From assembly GCA_022447495.1 (NCBI GenBank), contig JAKVBH010000011.1, positions 1 to 64,000 of the forward strand: a stretch of 64,000 nucleotides of DNA. Reading direction: 5' to 3'. This document shows positions 45,767 to 54,377 of this stretch, in pieces (the first letter of the stretch is position 1; every line of letters starts with the position of its first letter). A program made the translations under genes and the position numbers. This DNA is from Marinovum sp. Its GTDB lineage: Bacteria > Pseudomonadota > Alphaproteobacteria > Rhodobacterales > Rhodobacteraceae. The notes under the pieces are model-generated. The model was not told the DNA's origin. It did not search any database and saw only the letters and a list, made by a program, of their open reading frames with translations.

Positions 45767-46359
45767 GGATTTACTACCTTCAAATCGGTCGGCTTGAAGC
45801 CGTTTTCTTCGAGTACATCGCGGGCCTTTTTGAGGTGCTCAGTGGGCGCGACGGGCTTATCGCTCAACACCACCGCAAACAATCCATCAGGGCGCGCCAG
45901 TACCAAAGACGTGTAATCGTCGGACACCCAAAGCGCTCGATACCCCGGCGTGATAGCAGTAATCTGGTCCACCAGCGCCGCGCGTTCGCCCCAAAGCGGA
46001 ACCGTCATCATGAACCCGCGCGGACAGTTTGGCGACCGTGTTGTGACGACCCATTGACACTCGGGGCGCGACGGGTCTTGAAAATGATAATCGTATTGCG
46101 GCACCCGATATTTATGCGTGCTTTCGCGCCGATCAAGAACGCGTTGTCCCGCTTCGGTACGTCGACCAATCGCTGCGACCTCGTAAAGAGGCCATTCAAA
46201 ACTCTCCCAGTCAACGGACTCTATGGGCGTGAAGGCGACCCAAGCGTTGCGCAGACTACCTTCGGTCTTAGCTTCAAATGGACCTTCCCCATACGGGAAC
46301 CCAGCACCGCAAGTGGCCAAGCCAAAACAACATAGTATAGCCATGATGCAACGGCTCAT
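45763..46359 (-). CDS. Secreted or lipoprotein of unknown function in the carnitine operon
   Basis: A 198-residue protein with a hydrophobic N terminus (CIMAILCCFGLATCGAG) that looks like a signal with a weak lipobox (LATC, position -1 is Thr, which is atypical). The mature part contains four further cysteines only in short stretches (PECQW, SPNCPRG), suggesting one disulfide in the periplasm. It overlaps both neighbours by ATGA, so it is translationally coupled within the carnitine genes. I recognise no family and do not assign a function. Confidence 0.75.
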   Translation of the reverse strand: MSRCIMAILCCFGLATCGAGFPYGEGPFEAKTEGSLRNAWVAFTPIESVDWESFEWPLYEVAAIGRRTEAGQRVLDRRESTHKYRVPQYDYHFQDPSRPECQWVVTTRSPNCPRGFMMTVPLWGERAALVDQITAITPGYRALWVSDDYTSLVLARPDGLFAVVLSDKPVAPTEHLKKARDVLEENGFKPTDLKVVNP

Positions 46360-47105
46360 GTCATACGCTCCGTATGTCCGTCGATGGCCATGGCTTGGCC
46401 CGAGATATGACGCGCCGCATCGGACGCGAGGAAAATGGCCGTGTCGGCGATGTCATCGGCGCTGACCCAAGAGCGCAGGGACACGCCATCGGCATAGAGC
46501 CCGCGTTGGGTCTCAATATCGACACCCGCCGCTGCGGCCTCTTTGGCAAGCACGCGCTCCATACGTGGGCCTTCTACCGCACCGGGGCAAAGCGCGTTCA
46601 CGCGGATGCCATGGGGGCCAAGCTCCATGGCCAAGGTCTTCATTAACCCCACGATGCCCCATTTCGCGGCCACATAGGGCGAGCGGTTCGGCACACCCCA
46701 AAGACCAGAGGTGGACGAGGTCAGCAGCAAAACGCCTGACCCTTGGGCCTTCATCACCCGCGCCGCCCAGGCGCAGGTGTGAAACGTCCCGTCCAATGAC
46801 GAGGCAATCGTCGCGCGCCACCCCTCAAAATCGAGCGTCTCGATCGGCCCGGCAGGTCCGCCAATCCCTGCATTGGAGAGGACCACATCGGCCCCTTCCC
46901 ATTCGGCTTCGACATGGCCTAGAAAGGCCTCCATATCCGACTGCGAGGTCACATCGGCGCGCATGGCAATCTCGGCGGGGCATGTCACCAAGGCCTCCGC
47001 ATCAAGATCACACACCGCAACGCGATCCCCCAAAGCCGCAAAACGCGCCGCCATCACGGCGCCAATGCCCGACGCCCCTCCGGTGATGATAACGCGCCGC
47101 CCCAT
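46356..47105 (-). CDS. Short-chain dehydrogenase/reductase in the carnitine operon
   Basis: A classical SDR of about 249 residues: TGGASGIGAVM near residue 8, LSNAGIGGPAG near 80, SSTSGLWG near 130, and an active site SPYVAAKWG near 145. Its reaction in the operon is unclear; it may act on a beta-hydroxy acid such as 3-hydroxybutyrate formed from acetoacetate (inference). ATG at 47105 was chosen; a GTG at 47114 overlapping the previous stop is equally possible. Confidence 0.85.
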   Translation of the reverse strand: MGRRVIITGGASGIGAVMAARFAALGDRVAVCDLDAEALVTCPAEIAMRADVTSQSDMEAFLGHVEAEWEGADVVLSNAGIGGPAGPIETLDFEGWRATIASSLDGTFHTCAWAARVMKAQGSGVLLLTSSTSGLWGVPNRSPYVAAKWGIVGLMKTLAMELGPHGIRVNALCPGAVEGPRMERVLAKEAAAAGVDIETQRGLYADGVSLRSWVSADDIADTAIFLASDAARHISGQAMAIDGHTERMT

Positions 47106-47110
47106 GTGGC

Positions 47111-48022
47111 TCACCCGCGCGGCACGCGTTTGGTGAGGCCAAGCTTATCGCGCACCTCTTGGGGGCCAATCACACGGGCACCCATATTCTCGATGATGGT
47201 CACCGCGCGCTCCACCAATTGCGCATTGGTCGCCAATTGCCCCTTGGCCAGCCAGAGGTTGTCCTCTAGCCCGACCCGCACATTGCCACCGGCCAACACG
47301 GCGGCAGCCACATAGGCCATCTGATTGCGCCCAAGCGCAAACGCGCTGAACGTCCAATCATCGGGCACATTGTGGACCATCGCCATAAAGGTGTTGAGGT
47401 CATCCGGCGCGCCCCAAGGCACCCCCATGCACAGCTGCACCAAAGCGGGGCTATCAAGCACATCATCGGCCACCAGCTGCTTGGCATACCAAAGATGACC
47501 CGTGTCAAAGGCCTCGATCTCGGGCTTCACGCCAAGCTCGGTCATCATCCGCCCCATGGCGGTGAGCATGCCGGGCGTGTTCGTCATCACGTAATCGGCC
47601 TCGGCAAAGTTCATCGTGCCGCAATCAAGCGTGCAAATCTCCGGCAAACATTCCGCCACATGGGCCACGCGCTCGGTCGCGCCGATCATATCGGTGCCAT
47701 CCGCCACAGGAAACGGGCTTTCAACACCGCCAAAGACGATATCACCGCCCATACCTGCGGTGAGGTTCAAGACAACGTCCACATCCGCGTCCCGAATGCG
47801 ATCCGTCACCTCGCGGTAATATCCAAGGTCGCGCGACGGCACCCCGGTCTCAGGGTCGCGCACATGGCAATGGACCACTGCCGCGCCTGCCTTGGCGGCG
47901 GCGATCGCGCTCTCGGCAATCTGCTGCGGCGAGCGCGGCACATGGGGACTGCGGTCCTGGGTGCCACCTGATCCAGTGACGGCGGCGGTGATAAACACCT
48001 CTCGGTTCATCGACAAAGGCAT
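47111..48022 (-). CDS. BKACE enzyme, dehydrocarnitine cleavage (3-keto acid cleavage family)
   Basis: Likely converts 3-dehydrocarnitine and acetyl-CoA to betainyl-CoA and acetoacetate. The 303-residue TIM-barrel protein has the metal-binding VVHCHVRDPETG near residue 40, AVTGSGG near 12 and EAFDTGH near 155, which are family features. GGAGG lies before the ATG at 48022. The location beside the carnitine dehydrogenase-thioesterase fusion makes the substrate assignment likely; other BKACE members act on 3-keto-5-aminohexanoate and similar acids. Confidence 0.88.
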   Translation of the reverse strand: MPLSMNREVFITAAVTGSGGTQDRSPHVPRSPQQIAESAIAAAKAGAAVVHCHVRDPETGVPSRDLGYYREVTDRIRDADVDVVLNLTAGMGGDIVFGGVESPFPVADGTDMIGATERVAHVAECLPEICTLDCGTMNFAEADYVMTNTPGMLTAMGRMMTELGVKPEIEAFDTGHLWYAKQLVADDVLDSPALVQLCMGVPWGAPDDLNTFMAMVHNVPDDWTFSAFALGRNQMAYVAAAVLAGGNVRVGLEDNLWLAKGQLATNAQLVERAVTIIENMGARVIGPQEVRDKLGLTKRVPRG

Positions 48023-48118
48023 CTGAGCCTCCCTTCTTAACGTTTCTCTTCGCACAAACCCTGCAGGAGGGTGGGCGAGGCAATGCGACCCAACGGGGTG
48101 CGAGCGCCGCGCATCCTC

Positions 48119-48904
48119 CTATTTACCCTTCCACACAGGATCGCGTTTCTCCGCAAAGGCGCGCGCCCCCTCCAATTGATCTTCCGAGGTGTAGAGCGTC
48201 TCCACCGTCTTGAACTGGCTCTTGGTGATCTTGTTGAGCGCGTCTTGGAACTTCATGTCCTCCGCCTCACGCACAACCTCTTTGATTGCCGCGTACACCA
48301 GTGGTGGCCCCGAAGCGATGAGCTGCGCCATCTCACGGGCCTTCTCCATCAATTGATCCGCCGGGTGGACCTGGTTCACAAACCCCCACCGCGCCGCTTC
48401 ATCAGCCTCAAGCCAGCGTCCTGTAAACAGCATCTCCATTGCAATGTGATACGGGATTCGCTTGGGCAATTTAATCGAAGCCGCATCCGCCACTGTGCCA
48501 GACCGAATTTCGGGAAGGGCAAAGCTCGCGTGTTCAGCGGCCAGGATAATGTCGCACGACAGAGCCAACTCAAGCCCACCACCAAAGCAAATCCCGTTCA
48601 CTGCGCAGATCACCGGCTTGTTGAAATGGGGCAGCTCTTGCAACCCACCAAATCCGCCGACGCCATAATCCCCGTCAACCGCGTCACCATCCGCGGCGGC
48701 CTTGAGGTCCCAACCGGGGCAAAAGAACTTCTCGCCTGCGGCTGTGACCAAAGCCACACGGAGGTCGGGGGTGTCCCGAAAATCACGAAACACATCGCCC
48801 ATAATCCGGCTAGTCGCCAAGTCGATCGCATTGGCCTTGGGCCTGTCGAGCGTCACCTCAAGCACATGGCCCGTCACTCTAGTCTTAATCGGGCTCTCAC
48901 TCAT
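48119..48904 (-). CDS. caiD: CaiD-like carnitinyl-CoA dehydratase/crotonobetainyl-CoA hydratase
   Basis: A 261-residue crotonase. Its sequence closely resembles the enterobacterial CaiD I remember: LDRPKANAID near residue 18, GEKFF then GWDLKAAADG near 57, GICFGGGLELALSCD near 105, ASFALPE near 130 and the identical ending FAEKRDPVWKG. The glutamate and aspartate pair of hydratases is probably in place. It overlaps the CoA ligase stop by ATGA. It should interconvert crotonobetainyl-CoA and carnitinyl-CoA in gamma-butyrobetaine breakdown. Confidence 0.88.
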   Translation of the reverse strand: MSESPIKTRVTGHVLEVTLDRPKANAIDLATSRIMGDVFRDFRDTPDLRVALVTAAGEKFFCPGWDLKAAADGDAVDGDYGVGGFGGLQELPHFNKPVICAVNGICFGGGLELALSCDIILAAEHASFALPEIRSGTVADAASIKLPKRIPYHIAMEMLFTGRWLEADEAARWGFVNQVHPADQLMEKAREMAQLIASGPPLVYAAIKEVVREAEDMKFQDALNKITKSQFKTVETLYTSEDQLEGARAFAEKRDPVWKGK

Positions 48905-50898
48905 GCCATGTCCTCTCGTATCAATGCATCTACCGCCACCGCGCCTTGTTCAAAGCACAGAAGCGGATTTATCTCCACTTCCTGCACACGCGTGTCGGCG
49001 AGGACAAAATCCTGTACCGCCAACACCGCGAGCACAATCGCATCCTTGTCGGCCATAGGCCGTCCACGATATCCATTGAGCAGCGGCGCCATCTTCAATC
49101 TCCCAAGCATTTGCGCCACGTCCTCACCACTGACAGGCAAAAGCGCATGGGTGACGTCTCCCCAAAGCTCGGTCTCTACGCCGCCCCGCCCCAGGGTGAG
49201 CACCAATCCATGTACCGGGTCAGAGACAACGCCCACCAAAAGCTCCGCCACAGGGCTGGGCAACATCTGTTCGATCAAGACCTCTGCCGTACCAACATCA
49301 TGCGCGGCTTCGCTGACGGCCGCACAGGACAACAGGTTCAACCGCACGCCGCCGCTGTCGGACTTGTGGGCCTCGCCCAAAGACTTAACAACCACTGGAA
49401 ACCCAATCGCTTCAGCCACATTTGCTGCCTGCTCAGGCGCAACCACCTGACTACTCGGAACCGCCAGACCAAACTCCGCAAGCCGAAACTTGGCCTCTGC
49501 TTCTGCCACGATCACAGCCTCCCCCGCCTGCCGTGGCGCGGCGGGTAAAGTACTGTCTTGTGCGCTGATGGCCAATGCCGAAATCGCTTCTAAAGCGGCA
49601 GACAGACCCACAAGGGGCACAATCCCCTGCCCCATCAAACGCTCTGCCAAGGCTTCCGGCATGGTCTCCGCCAAAGACGCCAAAGCCGCCATGGGACGAC
49701 CGCTTTGCGCCTGCGCTGTTGCCAATGCGCGGAACGAGGGTTCCCAAGCCTCCGCACTGCACCGGTCGCCACGCGGCGTGTCGATAACCAAAAGACCCAT
49801 GGCGTGGTCCTCTGTCATCATGGCTGCATAGCTTGCCGTCATGGCCGCCTCATCGCCCCAAATATAGGTGTGATAATCCAGCGGATTGGCCAGAGCGACC
49901 CTGGGACCTAAGGCGTTGCGCAATGCCTGTGATTGATCAGGAAGCAAGGGAGGAAAATGGACGCCGTGTAGTGCCCCCAGATCTGCCATCAAAGACGCCT
50001 CGCCACCGGAGCAGGACATCGAGGCCACCCCTGCATGGGGCAAAGTGCCGTGTACATGTGCGATCTTGAGCGCCTCAAGCAGCGCCTCCAAGGTTCGCAC
50101 CTGCGCGACGCCAAACCGGGCCATCAAAGCGTCTGCTCCAGCCATGGAACCCGCCAGAGAAGCAGTATGACTGACCGTCGCTGCCTGTGCCTGTTCGGAG
50201 CTCCCAATTTTGAGCGCAACAATGGCCTTGCCCAACCCGCGTGCTTTCAACGCCAACCGGTGAAAGGCGGATACATCGTCAATACCTTCAATATGCAATC
50301 CAATCGCCGTGACGCGCAGGTCATCGAGCAACGCCGACGCTATCTCGCTCATATCCTGCTGCGCCTGATTACCCACTGTCACCGCATAGGCCAACGGCAC
50401 TCCGCGCGCCTGCATGGTCAGGTTGATCGCAATGTTTGAACTCTGGGTCAGGACTGCCACGCCCGTATCACGCGGCACACCACCATGCTGGTCGGGCCAA
50501 ATAGCAACCCTGTCGAGATAGTTGAGAACGCCATAACAATTTGGCCCAAGGATCGGCATATGGCCCGCTGCTTCTAAAAGCTGTGCCTGAAGGTCAGCCG
50601 CTCCATCAAGTTCCGCCGCCGCTTCGGCAAAGCCACTGGCAAAACAGGTCGCACCACCCGCGCCTTTGTCACGCAATGCCCGCACCACATCGATGGTCGC
50701 GGCACCGTTGATGCCGATAAACGCTGCGTCTGGAGCCTCCGGAAGATCTCCAACCGTAGCAAACTCATGACGAGGATGGACCCGCCAGACGGAACCGCCA
50801 AATCCGATCTTCTCCAGTTCATGTACAACGGACGCGCACCAAATACCGCCACCAACAACTGCAATCGATTTGGGACGAAGAAGCCGGTCCAAAGTCAT
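48901..50898 (-). CDS. NDP-forming acyl-CoA synthetase (acetate-CoA ligase family)
   Basis: A 665-residue fused CoA ligase. An N-terminal CoA-binding domain (LRPKSIAVVGG; PILGPNCYGVLNYLD near 110), two succinyl-CoA-ligase-like domains with the catalytic His in VSHTASLAGSMAGADALMARFG near 245, and a C-terminal ATP-grasp domain (GFPVVVKSLGEAHKSDSGGV near 490; EVEINPLL near 640). It is likely the ligase that activates gamma-butyrobetaine or carnitine. The start at 50898 has no strong ribosome-binding site; a longer frame would run through a repeat. Confidence 0.85.
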   Translation of the reverse strand: MTLDRLLRPKSIAVVGGGIWCASVVHELEKIGFGGSVWRVHPRHEFATVGDLPEAPDAAFIGINGAATIDVVRALRDKGAGGATCFASGFAEAAAELDGAADLQAQLLEAAGHMPILGPNCYGVLNYLDRVAIWPDQHGGVPRDTGVAVLTQSSNIAINLTMQARGVPLAYAVTVGNQAQQDMSEIASALLDDLRVTAIGLHIEGIDDVSAFHRLALKARGLGKAIVALKIGSSEQAQAATVSHTASLAGSMAGADALMARFGVAQVRTLEALLEALKIAHVHGTLPHAGVASMSCSGGEASLMADLGALHGVHFPPLLPDQSQALRNALGPRVALANPLDYHTYIWGDEAAMTASYAAMMTEDHAMGLLVIDTPRGDRCSAEAWEPSFRALATAQAQSGRPMAALASLAETMPEALAERLMGQGIVPLVGLSAALEAISALAISAQDSTLPAAPRQAGEAVIVAEAEAKFRLAEFGLAVPSSQVVAPEQAANVAEAIGFPVVVKSLGEAHKSDSGGVRLNLLSCAAVSEAAHDVGTAEVLIEQMLPSPVAELLVGVVSDPVHGLVLTLGRGGVETELWGDVTHALLPVSGEDVAQMLGRLKMAPLLNGYRGRPMADKDAIVLAVLAVQDFVLADTRVQEVEINPLLCFEQGAVAVDALIREDMA

Positions 50899-50939
50899 GC
50901 TGCACCTGGCAGTGCTGGCACACTTGGTTGGCTTCGGGA

Positions 50940-51126
50940 GCCTCCGGCGGGGATATTTTTGGCCAGAAGAAACAGGGAGCGCGCAGACTGGGCACCCCCT
51001 GTTTGAAGCATCCAGCGCGCTTCTCCTGGCGAGGTCATTGGCGTCCCCGCCTGTACCGCACGCCCAGGGGACCACGTTAAGGTTAATTGACGGTTTCTTC
51101 TGGCCAAAAATATCCCCGCCGGAGGC
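50940..51126. mobile_element. MITE-like element with perfect 34-bp terminal inverted repeats
   Basis: The 34 bases at 50940-50973 are the exact reverse complement of 51093-51126, with 119 bp between. Each arm has the GGGGATATTTTTGGCCAG and AAGAAA core of the dispersed repeat. The interior contains no gene. No target duplication is obvious in the flanks. The right arm, 8 bp after the acyl-CoA dehydrogenase stop, could also terminate that gene. The pair could form a long cruciform or mRNA hairpin. Confidence 0.6.
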
Positions 51127-51133
51127 ATTAATC

Positions 51134-52294
51134 TCATGCTCCCAACGGCCGGAAAAGCTCGCGGCTGATGATGTGGCGCTGAATTTCTGAGGTACCATCC
51201 CAAATGCGTTCAACGCGTGCATCGCGCCAGAAACGCTCGATGGGAAAGTCATCCATCAGGCCCATGCCCCCAAAAATCTGGAGCGTTTGGTCCGTGACGC
51301 GTGCCAGTGTCTCGGTGGCATATAGCTTTGCGGAAGCGATTTCGCGGTTCGCTGGGAGGCCCTGATCCAGGCGCCATGCCGACATCAGCGTAAGCAGATC
51401 GGAGGCGTCGATCTCGGTGATCATATCGGCAACAGGAAAGCTCACACCCTGGAATTTGGCGATCTGTTGGCCGAATTGTTTGCGCTGCGCGGCATAGTCA
51501 ATGGCCATGTCAAAGCAGCGCCGCGCCCGCCCCACGGCCATCGCAGCCACCGTGATCCGCGTGGCGTAAAGCCAAGTGTTCATCACCTCAAAGCCCCCGT
51601 CAACTTCGCCCAGCACCGCCGCATCGGGCAGACGGCAGTTGTCGAACTCAAGGATCATGTTCTTGTACCCTCGGTGAGACACCGACTTGTAGCCGTCCCG
51701 GATGGTGAAGCCCTGATGACCGCGATCCACAAGGAAGGCGGTTATGCGTTTTTTGGGACCTTTTGGCGTTTGGTCTTCGCCGGTCGCGATGAAAACGATG
51801 ACGAAATCTGCGTGTTCAGCTCCTGAGATGAAGTGCTTGGCTCCATTGAGCAGCCAATCGCCGCCATCCCGCACAGCGGCGCATTTCATACCGCGCACGT
51901 CGGAGCCGGCATCAGGTTCGGTCATGGCCAGCGCATCCATGCGCTCGCCGCGGACTGCCGGCAGAAGGTAGCGTTCCACTTGCTCGCCTTCGCAGGCCAT
52001 GAGGATGTTCTGTGGCCGCCCAAAGAAGTGGGTCAGCGCCATGGAACCACGGCCCAACTCCCGTTCGACCAAAGCAAATTCCAAATGAGACAGCCCGGCG
52101 CCGCCCACCGATTCGGGAAAGTTGCAGGCATAGAACCCAAGATCGATGGTCTTTTGCTTGATCGCTTGCGCCAAGTCCTCGGGGACCTCGCCTGTGCGTT
52201 CCACCTCAGCCTCGTGGGGATGAATCTCGTTCTCAACAAAGGCGCGGACAGTCTCCACGATCATCTGTTGTTCATCGGTCAGGTCAAACTGCAT
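51134..52294 (-). CDS. Acyl-CoA dehydrogenase, probable gamma-butyrobetainyl-CoA dehydrogenase
   Basis: A 386-residue flavin acyl-CoA dehydrogenase. Features are MTEPDAGSDVRG near residue 125, AGSDV and KHFISGAEHADF near 155, the FGQQIAKFQG region near 280 and QIFGGMGLMDDFPIERFWRDARVERIWDGTSEIQ near 345, the usual FAD-site ending. The catalytic base would be a glutamate in the last motif region. GGAGGAG precedes the ATG at 52294. It is the first gene of the carnitine/butyrobetaine operon, divergent from the regulator with 64 bp between. Confidence 0.9.
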   Translation of the reverse strand: MQFDLTDEQQMIVETVRAFVENEIHPHEAEVERTGEVPEDLAQAIKQKTIDLGFYACNFPESVGGAGLSHLEFALVERELGRGSMALTHFFGRPQNILMACEGEQVERYLLPAVRGERMDALAMTEPDAGSDVRGMKCAAVRDGGDWLLNGAKHFISGAEHADFVIVFIATGEDQTPKGPKKRITAFLVDRGHQGFTIRDGYKSVSHRGYKNMILEFDNCRLPDAAVLGEVDGGFEVMNTWLYATRITVAAMAVGRARRCFDMAIDYAAQRKQFGQQIAKFQGVSFPVADMITEIDASDLLTLMSAWRLDQGLPANREIASAKLYATETLARVTDQTLQIFGGMGLMDDFPIERFWRDARVERIWDGTSEIQRHIISRELFRPLGA

Positions 52295-52358
52295 GGCGAC
52301 TCCTCCAATGGACAAAGAGTGACCAGGCTTGACGCCGCGCGCCCTGCCAATTACGCCA
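52295..52358. promoter_or_regulatory. Divergent control region of the carnitine cluster
   Basis: Only 64 bp separate the acyl-CoA dehydrogenase start from the regulator's first ATG. It must hold the promoters and, by analogy with other GlxA-type regulators, the operator. No clear palindrome was identified by eye. Confidence 0.4.
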
Positions 52359-53282
52359 ATGTTCATGCAGATTACGTTCTGTCTTTACCCGCGCTTTTCC
52401 AATCATTGCTTGGCCAATGCGTTGGAGCCTCTGCGCGCTGCCAATGATCTCTCGGGAAAACCGCTCTATCGCTGGACGATCGTCAGCCCGATCGGTGCGC
52501 CCGTGCGGTCCTCGTCAGGGATCGAAATTGCACCTGATATGAGCTTGGAGGTCGCTGAAGGGGATACTCTTTTTGTGATGTGCTCCTACGGCCATGATGC
52601 GTTTCTGGGCCCCGCACAAACCGCGTCTCTGAGACGGGCAGCTGGGCGGCACGGCGTTGTGGCCGGGCTTGATACAGGTGCCTATGTCATGGCGGCGGCA
52701 GGCTTGCTCTCAGGACGGAGAGCAACCGTACACTGGGACGAATTCGACGCATTTTCAGATCACTATCCCGACGTGACAGCGGTCTCTGAACGCGTGGTCC
52801 GTGACGGGAACCGATGGACATGTGGCGGGGCGACGACGGCCTTTGATCTGGTGCTGGACCTGATCGAAGAACAACATGGCGCGTCGCTGCGCCTCGAAGT
52901 CGCGGGTCTTTTCATGCATGGGGAGTGGCGTGGGAAATTACCCAACCGACCTAGCGGAGAAGCGCGGGTGGATGCTGCTGTGGCTTTGATGCGCCGGCAC
53001 GTGCGCCAACCACAAAAATTGCCGGACATCGCCAAAGCCGTAGGGCTCTCGCCGCGCCGATTGGAGGCTTTGTTTGCAGAACGCTTTCAGGACAGCCCCC
53101 GCCGCGTTTATCAAGACATCCGATTGACCGAAGCCAAACGGCTTTTGACGCAAACCACGCTGAGCGTGGGAGAAATTGCGGCGAGATGCGGGTATGAGGA
53201 CCCGTCCGCCATGGGGCGGGCGTTCAAGACGCGGTTTACCATGAGCCCGTCCGAAGCGCGTCAGGCGCGCCCGAAACATTAG
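52359..53282 (+). CDS. GlxA-family AraC-type regulator (CdhR-like)
   Basis: A 307-residue regulator with an N-terminal DJ-1/PfpI-like domain (LYPRFSNHCLANALEPLRAANDL; the nucleophile site is not conserved; GLDTGAYVMAAAGLLSGRRATVHW near 118) and a C-terminal AraC DNA-binding pair of HTH motifs (LPDIAKAVGLSPRRLEALF; LSVGEIAARCGYEDPSAMGRAF). This architecture matches CdhR and GbdR, activators of carnitine and betaine genes. It is divergent from the acyl-CoA dehydrogenase. Starts at 52359 or 52365 are both open. Confidence 0.9.
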   Translation: MFMQITFCLYPRFSNHCLANALEPLRAANDLSGKPLYRWTIVSPIGAPVRSSSGIEIAPDMSLEVAEGDTLFVMCSYGHDAFLGPAQTASLRRAAGRHGVVAGLDTGAYVMAAAGLLSGRRATVHWDEFDAFSDHYPDVTAVSERVVRDGNRWTCGGATTAFDLVLDLIEEQHGASLRLEVAGLFMHGEWRGKLPNRPSGEARVDAAVALMRRHVRQPQKLPDIAKAVGLSPRRLEALFAERFQDSPRRVYQDIRLTEAKRLLTQTTLSVGEIAARCGYEDPSAMGRAFKTRFTMSPSEARQARPKH

Positions 53283-53779
53283 ACGAAGGTTTGCATTCGG
53301 ATTGAGGGGAAGGTGATGCCTGGGCGCAGTTGCACCTGCACAGGTCCCAAAAGATCAAACCCCATGCTTTGATAGAACGGCACGGCGGTCAACGTGGACA
53401 GGCAATCCAACCGCACCATACCGGAGCCTTTTGCATGCAGTTTGACATTCGACATAAGCGACCGCCCGATGCCCAGTCGCGTGTGGCGGTGCGAAGTGAC
53501 GACATGACGGATGTGGCCGACACCGCGCGCACTTGGCCCCGCGCCCGGAGCTGCCATGGTCCAGCCACCGGCGCCGACGACCTCGTCGTCGATCTCGGCC
53601 ACGAAATAGCTCCCCGAGGACAGTAGCTCGGGCTGCGCCCGGGAAATGAGCGGCAAGGCGGTGACCAACACCGATGGCGCATAGTCAGCTTTGAGCAAGA
53701 TTGGGTAACTCTGCGCAATCAGCGCATCGACTGCCATGAGGTCATCTGGCGTCGCTATGCGGACATGGGGGTTTGTCAT
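53279..53779 (-). CDS. GNAT-family N-acetyltransferase
   Basis: A 166-residue acetyltransferase. The acetyl-CoA-binding region is HVVTSHRHTRLGIGRSLM near residue 90 (R/Q-x-x-G-x-G/A pattern) and the ending LTAVPFYQSMGFDLLG is typical. The start may be 53779 or an upstream ATG at 53791. Its 3' end overlaps the convergent regulator gene by 4 bp. The substrate is unknown. Confidence 0.85.
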   Translation of the reverse strand: MTNPHVRIATPDDLMAVDALIAQSYPILLKADYAPSVLVTALPLISRAQPELLSSGSYFVAEIDDEVVGAGGWTMAAPGAGPSARGVGHIRHVVTSHRHTRLGIGRSLMSNVKLHAKGSGMVRLDCLSTLTAVPFYQSMGFDLLGPVQVQLRPGITFPSIRMQTFV

Positions 53780-53883
53780 CACCTGTGGCATACGCAAAAC
53801 GTAGCGCGCGAGGTCGCACTGCCCACAACAAAATGCCGCGCTGTCATAGAACAGGCGGCGCCGTAGTCTTCAAATGGGCAAGA

Positions 53884-54051
53884 TTACTTGATCTTGCCTT
53901 CTTTGTATTCGACGTGCTTGCGCGCGACGGGGTCGTACTTACGCGCCACCATCTTCTCGGTCATGGTGCGCGCGTTTTTCTTGGTCACGTAGAAGTGCCC
54001 CGTGCCCGCTGTCGAGTTCAGGCGGATCTTAATCGTGGTGGGCTTCGCCAT
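53884..54051 (-). CDS. rpmG: 50S ribosomal protein L33
   Basis: A 55-residue ribosomal protein: [18 protein letters not shown] at the start, then [15 protein letters not shown] and [18 protein letters not shown] at the end, the standard alphaproteobacterial L33 without the four zinc cysteines. AGGAGCCTGAC precedes the ATG at 54051. This gene is isolated from other ribosomal genes, as usual for rpmG. Confidence 0.97.
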   Translation of the reverse strand: MAKPTTIKIRLNSTAGTGHFYVTKKNARTMTEKMVARKYDPVARKHVEYKEGKIK

Positions 54052-54377
54052 GTCAGGCTCCTTAGCACTCAGGCTCTTGCACGAAGCGTTGCCCCGCGCG
54101 GAAACTTTGATGAGAGCTGGCTTTTAGCCAATGAGCCGCGTCTGTCAACTGGAATCAGTGTTAGGATGTCTGCGCGATCGACTGTGGTCGGCAGTCTCCA
54201 TCGCCCACGGGTCCACACGCAGGCCGAAACGCTCAGTATTGTCTCTGTGGCATTGTCTCTGTGGCGGCGGCATCAGGTACAAGCTTTCGCGAGGTTCGAA
54301 AGAGCCTCGCCTGCGTCAAGTCCGCCGTGGTCTCAGGCTGAGCAGGCGCCATGACAATCGAGACAAGACAAGAGTTT
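54052..54377. other. Intergenic region with a 14-bp tandem repeat
   Basis: A 326-bp region between rpmG and rnpB. It should hold the rpmG promoter. A perfect 14-bp tandem duplication, ATTGTCTCTGTGGC twice, occupies 54238-54265. Nothing else is recognised. Confidence 0.5.

Noticed and set aside
48071-49450. 459-codon plus-strand frame opposite caiD and the CoA ligase
   Set aside because: It spans two genes on the other strand that have clear motifs, so it is not credible as a gene.
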